Of a DNA stretch of 64,000 nt, positions 38,420 through 47,297 are shown piece after piece. Each line of letters begins with the position of its first letter. Within the stretch, counting starts at the first letter, position 1. This DNA comes from Icerya purchasi. Its lineage: Eukaryota; Arthropoda; Insecta; Hemiptera; Monophlebidae. A program made the position numbers and the translations under genes. The DNA lies in the NCBI GenBank assembly GCA_039619475.1, contig CM077116.1, forward strand, positions 177,845,863 to 177,909,862, in the 5' to 3' direction. The notes beneath the pieces were generated by a model. It saw only the letters and a list, made by a program, of their open reading frames with translations, did no database searches and had not been told where the DNA came from.

Positions 38420-38870
38420 GGGGGGTTAACAACAGTGTGTTCAACACTTCTGTTAAGCCTGTAACCCTATATAATGGTAACAACTAAAGACATCATGTTT
38501 TTCTTCTTCCTGCCGGGAGGAGCAAGTGGGGCTAAGTTCGGGTTGTGTATTTATTCTTTTGGTTAATTTAAGAATACGTTTAATTACCAGACCGACTTCG
38601 CTTAAGAGGTAATGGTTGGGGCTCTTCCCAGGGGTGCGTGCTCAGCTTACTGCCTGGAAACACAGCTTAAGAGGCATTAGACTAAGGTGAATTTTGAGTC
38701 ACCGGACTGTAATTTGGGATAAATTTTGAAAATTGCTGCTTGAATTCGAACACCAGCATCATGAATGAGGTTAGTTTCTGTAACCTGTATACACTTTTAG
38801 TGTGATGACATCAAACCTACCAGAATGACGGTTTACTGATTACTGATTACCCTGGCAGTTAGTTGAGGCA
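38420..38870. repeat. Moderately GC-rich unclassified sequence
   Basis: Less AT-rich than its surroundings. It contains two copies of gcttaagagg (~38600 and ~38665) and ends in a short tandem of actgatt near 38850, like the tail of a SINE or non-LTR element. No Pol III boxes or coding motifs found. Confidence 0.3.
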
Positions 38871-38879
38871 GTATTCTTT

Positions 38880-39600
38880 TCGATTGCAGTTATTTTTAAG
38901 GTGTTCCTCTAAGGAACATAATTGACACTCGAATTTTTACACTTTTCTATGATTTAGAAGAGTGCCTAAATCGAAAGCACTTGAGGTTCGTTGGATAAAA
39001 GGTTCGCACTCAAATCTTACCCTGTTTATAAAAATTTATTTGGGAATCTTACATCTGCTAAAAAAGACCTGAATCGATTAGGAATGAAATGAACTGTATC
39101 GTCTGCATATATTTTCTTCCGTAAACGTACAATTTTTGGAATTTCAAGCATGCCGCAATCCATATTTTCATAAATTTTTTGTTCACTAGTATTAGTATCA
39201 AAGTCTTTTACAACCGTAAATTTAGTAAGCAAAGACATGCGTACAAGCCCATGTCCACGGGGAGGGGGGGATAACCCTCCTCATTAGAACTGAAATAGTT
39301 ATTATAAATACGCAAAAATCTGAAAGAAATCAAAAATTTTAAATAAATATTGATGATTTTTTAGTGTTCATAAATTAAAAAAAAAAATATATATGCTCCA
39401 TATTTTTAGGTATTTCATTAACATTTTATGCAAAATTTTTACTATAAGTATAATCAATAACACATGCAATTTTTATTAATGTTCATACGGTAATTCATTT
39501 ATATAAATTACGTATTTGCAATTCTGCGAACAGTATCGTGATAGTAGAAAGAGAAATATGGAGACTGGTTGCAATCGTTTTATAAAAAGGGTTCGAGGAG
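38880..39600. other. No recognisable gene
   Basis: Left flank of the Maverick-like block. I looked for a copy of the 26-bp terminal repeat seen at 50.5/51.2 kb and did not find one. A 70-codon minus frame (39238-39026) has no recognisable domain. Confidence 0.4.
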
Positions 39601-39603
39601 TAT

Positions 39604-40514
39604 GTGTTTTTCGAAAGTGGTCCGAGTTACTCAAAATTTTTATTAGAAATTGGTGAAGGAAAAATGCCAGAGATTTTGTATGGCGAAGAAAATGAAATCC
39701 TATTAAATTTCCCCGATTTAAAAATGTTTACTTCACTTGATGAAATGATTGATCACATTTATCACGATGATGTTCTATCAAATTTTTCTAAAATGTCCAA
39801 AGATGTATTTTATCACCAACGAATAAAAACATAAATCAAATAAACAGATTGATAATAGGGAAAAAAATTTCTGGAGATGAAATAAATTTATATAGTGCTG
39901 ATACAGCTCTGATTAATGAAAAAGAAACAAATGGAAATTCCACACATTTATGTACTGAAATTTTAAACAAAATATCAGACCCAGGAGTTCCAAATCACAA
40001 AATTACTATAAAAATTGGAGCGATTTGTATCCTCATCAGAAATTTGAATTTCGAAGAAGGTCTGGCGAATGGAAGAAAAGTCGTCATTAAATCTGTTAAA
40101 GGTTTCATAATTGAATTATTTCGTCCGGAAAATGAATGTAAGACGTTTCTAATTCCTAGGATCAATTTCAAATTTATAGCTGGCGACACTGGCATTTAGA
40201 TTTTAAGAAGGCAGTTTCCTATCAAGTTAGCCTATGCCATGACCATTAACAAAGCTCCGGGTGAAACATTGGATTTCGCCGCAGTTGATTTGAGGGATAA
40301 TATCTTCACTCATGGGCAATTGTATGTTGCCTTGAGTCGAGTGAGAACATCGAAAAATATATGCATTTTGAGCCTCGGTCACGACGAAACTCTCACAAAA
40401 CGGGGGTTTGTGGGCGGTCCCGGGGGGGCCGCGAAGCGGCCAGGAGAAAAGCCCCCTAGTACAATATATTTTTCCTTTGAACTCATGTTTATTAAAGTAA
40501 AAATGTTTTCGTAA
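39604..40514 (+). pseudogene. Pif1-type helicase, C-terminal part
   Basis: C-terminal half of a superfamily 1B (Pif1-like) DNA helicase. FLLEIGEGKMPEI is the conserved word after the motor N-lobe; [17 protein letters not shown] is motif V and [13 protein letters not shown] is motif VI. The Walker A/B half is missing. Breaks: a frameshift at about 39.84 kb and a TAG stop at 40197. The C-terminus runs into a GC-rich palindrome (40421-40456). It stands 5' of structural, integrase and polymerase genes of a Maverick-like element, same strand and closely spaced (9 bases to the next gene). A helicase would assist element replication; Helitron origin is the alternative but no Rep domain is seen. Confidence 0.7.
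40421..40456. repeat. GC-rich palindrome at the helicase C-terminus
   Basis: ggccgcgaagcggcc (40427-40441) is a 6-bp perfect stem with a GAA loop. Flanking G and C runs (40422-40428 and 40452-40456) can extend it. Strikingly GC-rich in an AT-rich block. Confidence 0.7.
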
Positions 40515-40523
40515 TATAAAGAA

Positions 40524-41258
40524 ATGACAATATTTAAAATCTCAGGAAAACCATCAAATTTGAGTTTAAAATTTACTCATCCTTTATTTCTAGAAGAAAA
40601 TAAAAAATATAGTTTGGGGGTTGTTGAAATTTTGTTAGAAGGTTACAATAATCAACTAATACGCAATTTTACTTATGATTTAGGGGTAAAGTTTAGTAGT
40701 AAATTTTATCAGTCTAAAAACCGAAAGTACTCGATAAAGGGTGTGTATTCAATTGAGGAAATGCGAAATATTTTATTAGAAAATATGAAAGATTTCAAGA
40801 AAAATAGTGTGGGTCAACATAATGAATTTCCCGATGTTTCAAAATTAAAACTTGAAGTTTTAAATGGAAATCAGATAAAATTTAGTACACAGTTAAAAAT
40901 GTTTATTAATCTTGATGATAGCAATTTTTGTGATGTATTTGGTTTTTCGAAATGTGGGAATTTTGAGCCTAACACCGATTATATCTCCGAAGTAAATCCT
41001 CAGTATTTAAGAAACCTTTCACCTTTAGAAGTTCACTGTAATCTTACCGAATACAGTTACCATAATCATGAATCAAATCTCCAAATTCATACAACTCATG
41101 AACTGCTTTATATTGATTCAATAGAGAATGCTTTTAAAGCTTCAGAAAAATATGTTATAACACCAAAAAAAGTCCTTTATGTACCGTTAAAAAAGGATAT
41201 TAGGAAAATATCTAATGTGACGCTTAATTTATATTTGATGAAAAGTATAACAAACTAA
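40524..41258 (+). CDS. Maverick-type minor-capsid/penton-like protein (intact frame)
   Basis: 244 codons with no break, ATG nine bases after the helicase frame. The N-terminus, MTIFKISGKPSNLSLKFTHP then LFLEENKKYSLGVVEI, is of the type found in single-jelly-roll proteins encoded by insect Maverick/Polinton-like elements (isG..s.l...f.pPl.L....ys.glv.i). Those proteins are generally interpreted as minor capsid or penton. The middle has FINLDDSNFCDVFGFSKC (lG-F-type turn) and the C-terminus YVPLKKDIRKISNVTLNLYL. Function is inferred from family resemblance and gene order, not motifs. The open frame among broken neighbours is notable. An unrelated hypothetical protein remains possible. Confidence 0.55.
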   Translation: MTIFKISGKPSNLSLKFTHPLFLEENKKYSLGVVEILLEGYNNQLIRNFTYDLGVKFSSKFYQSKNRKYSIKGVYSIEEMRNILLENMKDFKKNSVGQHNEFPDVSKLKLEVLNGNQIKFSTQLKMFINLDDSNFCDVFGFSKCGNFEPNTDYISEVNPQYLRNLSPLEVHCNLTEYSYHNHESNLQIHTTHELLYIDSIENAFKASEKYVITPKKVLYVPLKKDIRKISNVTLNLYLMKSITN

Positions 41259-41329
41259 GGAATATAGAGAATGTTATTACTTACTTGCAGCTTAATGAAT
41301 AATTTTAAGTTTAATAAAATGTAGAACGG

Positions 41330-41466
41330 TCCAATTTATTGCCGCAAATGTAAAAAAAAGAACAAAAAACATAAATGCTGTTAAGTTAAAAACAAATAAT
41401 GGTTTATGGAGAATAGCTGCTAAATGTAAAGTATCTGGAACTAATAAAAGTCAATTTATTAAAAAA
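41330..41466 (+). pseudogene. Zinc-ribbon-like small protein remnant
   Basis: Reads IYCRKCKKKNKKHKCC and, after a one-base shift, VKLKTNNGLWRIAAKCKVSG then TNKSQFIKK. The pattern C-x2-C ... C-x2-(C changed to S)G.. matches small zinc ribbons found next to integrases in Maverick/adintovirus-like elements. A stop, a shift at an A8 run (41459-41466) and the lost fourth cysteine make it a relic. Confidence 0.45.
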
Positions 41467-42322
41467 TCAATACCCGTTGTAGAAGAGCCTAAAATTCTAT
41501 CATTAAATGAAAGAATAATAGAAGCAAAAGAATTACACAGACCTGCTCGTAAAAGATTTGAAAAACGGCATATTATTACTCACGGAATTGATGATCTATG
41601 GGCTGCTGATTTAGTAATTATGAACAATTATGAAAGGGAAAATCGAAGCTACAAATAGATACTTAATGTTATCGATTCTTTCTCTAAATTTGCATGGGCG
41701 GAACCTCTAAAGAAAAAAGATGGCTCTTCCGTTTGCAAAAGCTTTTGAAAAAATTATTGAAAAAGCAAAAAAAGTAAATCATAAACCTTTTGCATACTCG
41801 ATAAAGGCTTAGAGTTCAAAAATAAAATATTCTCTTCTGTTTTGTCTAAATATAACATAAAATTATATCATACTGAAAATGCTGAAAAATCTGCTATAGT
41901 TGAAAGATTTAATGGCACTTTAGCTAGAAAAATGAAAGTTATATTTGAATTTAGAAAAAATTTTAAATGGATAGATGACCTGCAAATTTTGTTAAAGGAA
42001 TATAATTACAAAAATATTCATAGAACCATAGGAATGACACCGAGTGAGGTCAATAAAAATAATGAACAGGAAATTAAGGGTACATTTTATGAACGATCTT
42101 CAAAAAAAGGGAAACCCTGTATTTCAAGTGGGAGATCGTGTAAGAATAAGTATGATTAAGAAAACGTTTCAGAATAAATATAAGAGCAATTGGTCTAGAG
42201 AAATATTTGTGATATGTAAAATACAGGATACATCACCGATAACATATGAAATAAAAGACTTAAATGGCGAGGAAATTAAGGGCTCTTTTTATAAGGAAGA
42301 ATTGCTGTTGACACAACTATGA
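41467..42322 (+). pseudogene. Maverick-type integrase (rve), broken
   Basis: Retroviral-type DDE integrase of the Maverick/Polinton class. The text begins KILSLNERIIEAKELH, then RHIITHGIDDLWAADLV (first Asp), SFSKFAWAEPLKKKDG, then DKGLEFKNKIF (second Asp region), SAIVERFNGTL (catalytic Glu) and a C-terminal chromo/SH3-like barrel (VFQVGDRVRI...GSFYKEELL). Breaks: TAG at 41656, shifts around 41.73 and 41.80 kb, and another between the frames 41842-42159 and 42044-42322. It would have catalysed insertion of the element's DNA. Downstream of the capsid-like gene, same strand. Confidence 0.8.
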
Positions 42323-42360
42323 AATTCATCCGGCAAATTTTATTTTGGTATTAATAAAAG

Positions 42361-42546
42361 ATGAACAACATTTCATGTTGGGTGATGTTTGTACCGATAT
42401 CGTTTTCAGGAAGCTTAGTCGTTTTATGGCTTTACAGAAAATTAACAAAACACACGGCTATTGAATTATTAGCAAAAAGTGAAATAGTCGATGAAATATA
42501 TACAAAACCTGATGCGCTTATGAATTTCAGAACTGTGTGCAACTGA
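42361..42546 (+). CDS. Small hypothetical protein with one membrane segment
   Basis: 61 codons, ATG about 39 bases after the integrase stop. Residues 4-25 are hydrophobic (WVMFVPISFSGSLVVLWLY), followed by basic and polar residues. No family recognised. It may be a small membrane protein of the element or a chance frame. Confidence 0.3.
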   Translation: MNNISCWVMFVPISFSGSLVVLWLYRKLTKHTAIELLAKSEIVDEIYTKPDALMNFRTVCN

Positions 42547-42624
42547 TAACGTTTTTATCAGTGAAAGACGTCACAAAATGCATTTTTATCAACTTATATA
42601 TGCAAATTCTCTGTTTTTTAAAAA

Positions 42625-42695
42625 GCTAAAATAGCATAGTCGGTTAAATGCATTTTGCATTGAACATCACGGGTTCGATTCGCAACGTGAACTAA
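42625..42695 (+). repeat. tRNA-like Pol III sequence (SINE head or tRNA relic)
   Basis: Box A TAGCATAGTCGG at 42632-42643 matches the consensus fully and box B GGTTCGATTCG at 42672-42682 matches at 10 of 11 positions, at tRNA spacing. The anticodon and T stems do not pair properly, so this is not a working tRNA. It sits between the integrase and polymerase. Confidence 0.45.
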
Positions 42696-42704
42696 TATTT
42701 TTAT

Positions 42705-42806
42705 TGAGGACACTTCTTAATTCGTAGTTGGGAACGTGATATACATATATCGACTACGCATAGATATATTTCATTGAACAAGCTGAATATTAGGAAGTGT
42801 TCTCCC
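42705..42806 (+). repeat. Imperfect hairpin
   Basis: gaggacacttcttaa (42706-42720) pairs with ttaggaagtgttctc (42790-42804), 13 of 15. Within the loop, cgtagt (42723-42728) pairs with actacg (42753-42758). It directly follows the tRNA-like sequence, so it could be the body of a SINE or a structured spacer. Confidence 0.4.
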
Positions 42807-42924
42807 TCGCACCTGTTTCCTTTTCTCATGTTTCCTTCTCATAATCTATCTAAGTATCTAAGCGTTCGAAATTGGTGGTGCTTATATCGGGAAAGAAAAT
42901 AGAAAAAAATAAAAATAGAAAAAA

Positions 42925-43056
42925 CAGAAAAACTTCTAAATTAAAGACCGATGGTCGTGAAAAGCCAATATCTGGTCGTGCTGAAGAAAAAAAGCAGAAA
43001 AACTTCTAAATTAAAGGCCGATGACCGTGAAACGCCAAAATCTGGTCGTGCTGAAG
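42925..43056. repeat. Two-copy tandem repeat, 70-base period
   Basis: A ~62-base unit starting cagaaaaacttctaaattaa and ending tctggtcgtgctgaag occurs at 42925-42986 and again at 42995-43056 with a handful of substitutions, separated by a short A-rich spacer. Confidence 0.85.
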
Positions 43057-43132
43057 TACGGTTCTATCTAAAGTCTGATATCCCGTGGTTGCTGATGAAT
43101 AGTCCTATGGAGCTGCTGCCTCGGTAATAGTA

Positions 43133-43865
43133 TTGCATAGCGCTTGTGTAGAATGTGGTAAAATTCTTTCACGTGGCTATTTGCAAAGACATATGAAACT
43201 CCATGAACCTATTAGATATATAGAAATAGATGATAATATATATTTAGGTGAAATATTTCCTTTCAGGGATGGCTATTTTAAAGAAGAACCGTACACAATC
43301 AAACAAAATAAACACCTTTACAATAATAAATGCTCAACTTCGATCATGGACTATAACGTAACGCCTGATCAAATTCACGAGAGAAAATTCAAGGGTTCTA
43401 TCATTCAAATGATGAGTACGTTAAAGGATATGATAAATACTGTAATAAGTGATGTAAAAAGAAGACTAAATTTCAAAAGGGTGATCTAATAAACATTATA
43501 ATTCTTAATAACGAGATTCAAATACCGGTATCAACAGGTTACCAGAAAAACCCTACTGTTACTCAATTACTAGACAAAGTGGCACAAATTCTAACATCAA
43601 ACCAAAAAGTGGACATTAATAAAACAACTTTTCACTTTCGGGTTATAAGCATGCCTCGTGGTAAAGGTTATTCAAAGATTATTAATCTTTTGGAAGATAT
43701 AAGTACAAAAAGAAGTATAACAACAATTAAAAATACAGATAATTTATGTTGTCCTAGAGCCATAATAACAGCTCTTACTTATCATACAAAAAATATCTTT
43801 AACAGGGACCTTTCAAATAACGATATCAAACAAATTAGACAGGGGGGTCTGATCCAAACGCAGTT
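43133..43865 (+). pseudogene. Maverick-type DNA polymerase B, N-terminal part (before insertion)
   Basis: N-terminal end of the polymerase gene continued at 47,298-50,480. It begins with a C2H2-like finger (CVECGKILSRGYLQRHMKLH) in a frame ending at 43489. It then passes, through a shift and a TGA at 43450, to a frame with DLINIIILNNEIQIPVSTGY, TTFHFRVISMPRGKGYSKI and NLCCPRAIITALTYHT, an N-terminal module of this insect polymerase type. The frame is cut at 43865 by the R1-clade insertion. Start not certain: no ATG in good context is visible; the homologous text may begin just upstream. Confidence 0.7.
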
Positions 43866-44099
43866 TTTTTTTTTTTTTTTTTTTTTTTATATTATTATTA
43901 TTATTATTATATAAATTATCTCCTTTTCAAATAATTCTTGAAATTACAAAACCTTAATAAATAAATATAAAAAAAAACAAAATACGATTACAAAGTGTAA
44001 ATTCTTATAGATGGAGACCGTTTGACCAATGGTTTATCCGTATCTCCTCTACATTACAAGATATTTAAAGAGAAAAAGCTATCGACTTAGATTATAACA

Positions 44100-45928
44100 T
44101 CATATTCTTTTTTTTTTCTTTAATATAGCGGTTATATATTTTAAGGTCTTCATGGTATTATTTTTATTCTTGAACCAGTTGTAGTTTTCTCCGATGTTGT
44201 ATTCAGCTCTTATGTGCTCGAATTTGGAACAATATAGAAAAGTATGATCCGGTGAATCTGTTTCGATATTGCATTCTCTGCATTTATCATCATTTGTTAT
44301 GCCCATTTTCTTTAGATACTCAGCGAAATTACCATGTCCCGACAAAAATTGGGTTAGAAAGAAATCTGGATTGAGTAATTTGTTCTTCAATCTATCCTCG
44401 ATTCTGGTTAATAATCCGTACGTTCGTCTCCCTGTTAATTCTTGCTCATAAATGTTTTGCCACTCCTCCAGGTATTTCGACTTTACTTCTTTTACTTTCT
44501 GTATTACCCTTGTCCTATCACTATGGTTGTTTTTGGTTATCTTTATCTCGTTAATCATTTCCAACTGTAAATCCACTGGCATAATTCCTGATATGACATA
44601 CGAAGATGTATAGGAAACCGTTCTATATGCAGATGTTATATTTAAGATGATTTTCCTTTGTTCCATTTTAATTTTCTTTTTGTTTTTTACCGAAATGTTA
44701 GGAAAATAAATCAAGGAACCATATTCCGTTATAGATCTGAACAGCGCTGAGTAAAGAATTTTCCTATCCACAAATTTTAAACCAAAGCTTCTGTTATATA
44801 TACCTACTAGTTTTGTGTAATATTTTTTAATTTTATCCATGATGTAGCCAACATGTTTGCTGAAATTGAGATTTTCATCTATGTATATACCCAAATATTT
44901 CATTTCCTTGCTAAATTTAAGAGGCTTATTATTCAATTTTAATTCTTTTTCTATTTTACTTTTAATTTCGTGTTTTTTATGTTTTCTTATTAATATCGAG
45001 TTAGTTTTTTCCGGATTTAAATGTAGCCCAAGATTAATGAGTTCGTTGTTAATATTGTTAATTTTCTGATTTATTTGAGGAATGTCTTCTATATTATTTA
45101 TTCCTGAAATCAATAAAATGTCATCCGCATAACTTATAAGATTTATATTATCGTAATGTCCAGTGTTGTTATGTACATATGTTCGCCATTGCAATATTGA
45201 AAAGAGTGGGTGCCAGAATGGATCCTTGTGGAACACCTGCAGTGAGTGTCCTACGATAAATTATTTCATTATCCTTATTCTGGAAAATAATTTCTCTATT
45301 TTTTAAAAAGCTTTTTATTATTTCAATTAGGTTTGAATCAAATTTATTCAGTTGTAGACACTCCGTAATTTTTGACCACTTTATATTATCAAAGGCACCA
45401 CTTATATCAAAACTTATTAGTAATATTAATTTATAATAACTTTTGTAGTTGTTAATGAAATGCATGACATTTCAAAATAGCTTTTTCCGTTGATTTGTTC
45501 CTTATATATCCATATTGTTGTCCATTCAGTATTAAGTTATTATCCAGTACCTCATCAATTTTATGTTTTATTATTTTTTCATAAATCTTTCCAATGTTAG
45601 AGAGTAAAGTTATCGGTCTGTAAGCTTTTGGTGAAGAGGGTTCCTTATCTGGTTTGTTTAGCAGGATAATTTTCCCTCTCTTCCATATTTCCGGAAAAGT
45701 ACAGATGTTTAAATACGAATTGACTATAGTAGGTATTAATGTGATATGATGTTTGTTTAAAATTTTTATCATTTTATTAGAAATTTGATCGGTACCATTG
45801 GCCTTTTTGTTATTGCACATTTTAATTATTTTCGTAATGGTTAATTCATCTACTTTGTTTAATTTACATATAATTACATATTGTATCACTTGTCCTGAGT
45901 TCATCATCCACTTTCGGAAAAAGTGCAT
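44100..45928 (-). pseudogene. R1-clade ORF2: reverse transcriptase and C-terminal zinc knuckle
   Basis: Three overlapping frames (45928-45452, 45465-45169, 45236-44100) read the RT in order: YRPITLLSNIGKIYEK, GYIRNKSTEKAIL, SFDISGAFDNI (motif A), AGVPQGSILAPTLFNIA (motif B) and SYADDILLI (motif C), then thumb (KYLGIYID). The long C-terminus ends FLSGHGNFAEYLKK then CRECNIETDSPDHTFLYC (C-x2-C-x8-H-x4-C), the hallmark of R1/TRAS-type elements. No RNase H. Two frameshifts, near 45.46 and 45.2 kb, split it. Confidence 0.88.
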
Positions 45929-46480
45929 TACTTATTAATTCATATTTTTCTTTTTCATTTGTAATAATTCCCCCTGCACTATTAATTAATGTTGGAAAAT
46001 TAAATTTTTTATGTTTCTCCATGACAATTTTATACGGCTTGCCCCATACCGACGAGTTGGCAACTAGTTGTTTCCACGCTTCTGATTTGCTTTTGTGTCT
46101 ATTTCTCTTCTATATGTTGCGGTAGTTTCTTTGAGTAATGTGAGTGTCTTATTTAGTTCATTATTCTTCTTTTTGTTTTTATACATGTATACTTTAGTTT
46201 GGTCAGTTGTTTCACTTTTTTTTTGTATTGTTCTAATGTAGTGTTCCACCATATTTTTATCAGTTTCACTACTTCGCTTTTATTTCTAATATTCTTTCGG
46301 ATTTTATTCATGATTTCGTTCACCTGTTCATTCAGTTCATCTGTCGATTTAGCCATCTTGTTAATTTGTTCGTTAAAACTTTCTTTTGTAACAAGTTCCT
46401 CAAATTTATTGTAATCAATTGTTTTGATCAGCTGTTCATCTTCTTTCATTGAATTATTCTTGATTTTGAATTTAACCTTA

Positions 46481-47122
46481 TTATGAGAGGTTTGCACATT
46501 TAATCTCAATTTTTCCAATTCGATCACAGATTTTTTCATTGGTTAATACTAGATCAATTACACTACTCCCATTTTTATTGCGAAATGTTTTAATATTGTA
46601 GTCATTTTTAACAGTTAATTTGTTACTTATTATAAATTCTTCGAAAATATTAACTCTTTTATTACTTTTATGATCTATCTGTTCATATAACGATGATCTT
46701 ACGTTAAAATCGCCAGCCAGTATAATCTTTTCCGTTGTATTATTTAAGTTTAAATAGTTTTGTAATATTCCAATTTTATCTTCGATCGGTTCATTTGGTG
46801 AGAAGTAACATGCTATTAAAATAAAATCGTCTATTTTAAGTAGTAAGATATCTTCTGTTTCTTTAATAGTTTCTGCTTTATAATTCTTCCGTACTGCAGT
46901 TGCCACATTTTTTTGTATGAAATTGTCGTAACTGTTATTATAACCTGTTAGTTTATTGTTTGTATTATTTGGTTCTGTTATTATAATTATGTCATATTTC
47001 ATATTTTGTAAGATTTCTGACTGTTGGTATTTACTTCTGCCTACATTTAGCATTAAGCAGTTTAATTCCGTTAATTTAGTTTTACAAAACTTTTTCCTTA
47101 ATTGAGTACTACCTGCCATCAT
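46481..47122 (-). pseudogene. R1-clade ORF2: AP-like endonuclease
   Basis: 213 codons. LMLNVGRSK is the N-terminal strand, then DIIIITEPNN (catalytic Glu), IILAGDFNVRSSLYEQIDH (GDFN) and SVIDLVLTNE. A frame change near 46.5 kb joins the linker frame 46539-46153, rich in Lys/Glu and Asn. Codes for target-site nicking in R1-type elements. Confidence 0.8.
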
Positions 47123-47297
47123 TCACAGTTAGTGTTTGAATCTAAAAAGTTTAAGATTCTGTTTGCTATTGGACATTTTGATAGCTGATAATGTTTGTGA
47201 TTTGCATCGAATTCTGTGTTTTTTGTTGTATTGGAGTATTCGCAGTTAGGACAACGATTTCTATTTATCGTTTCTTTAATGAGATTTATTTTTTCTT

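Larger units (their letters stand above)
43866..47297 (-). mobile_element. R1-clade non-LTR retrotransposon inserted in the polymerase gene
   Basis: A 3,432-bp insertion, minus strand, flanked by the perfect 16-bp duplication tgatccaaacgcagtt (43850-43865 and 47298-47313). The 3' end is an A tail preceded by TAA-type repeats (poly-T then ATT repeats on the plus strand at 43866-43912). It carries APE endonuclease, RT and the R1-type C-terminal knuckle but no ORF1, so it is probably 5' truncated. The perfect TSD means it is among the youngest events here. Confidence 0.92.

Noticed and set aside
39026..39238. 70-codon minus-strand frame left of the helicase as an element gene
   Set aside because: No recognisable family and opposite to the block; not supported.
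42625..42695. Functional tRNA gene
   Set aside because: Box A and B match, but the anticodon and T stems do not pair and no acceptor stem forms.
42925..43056. CRISPR-like array
   Set aside because: Only two long imperfect copies with a short A-rich spacer, in eukaryotic DNA.
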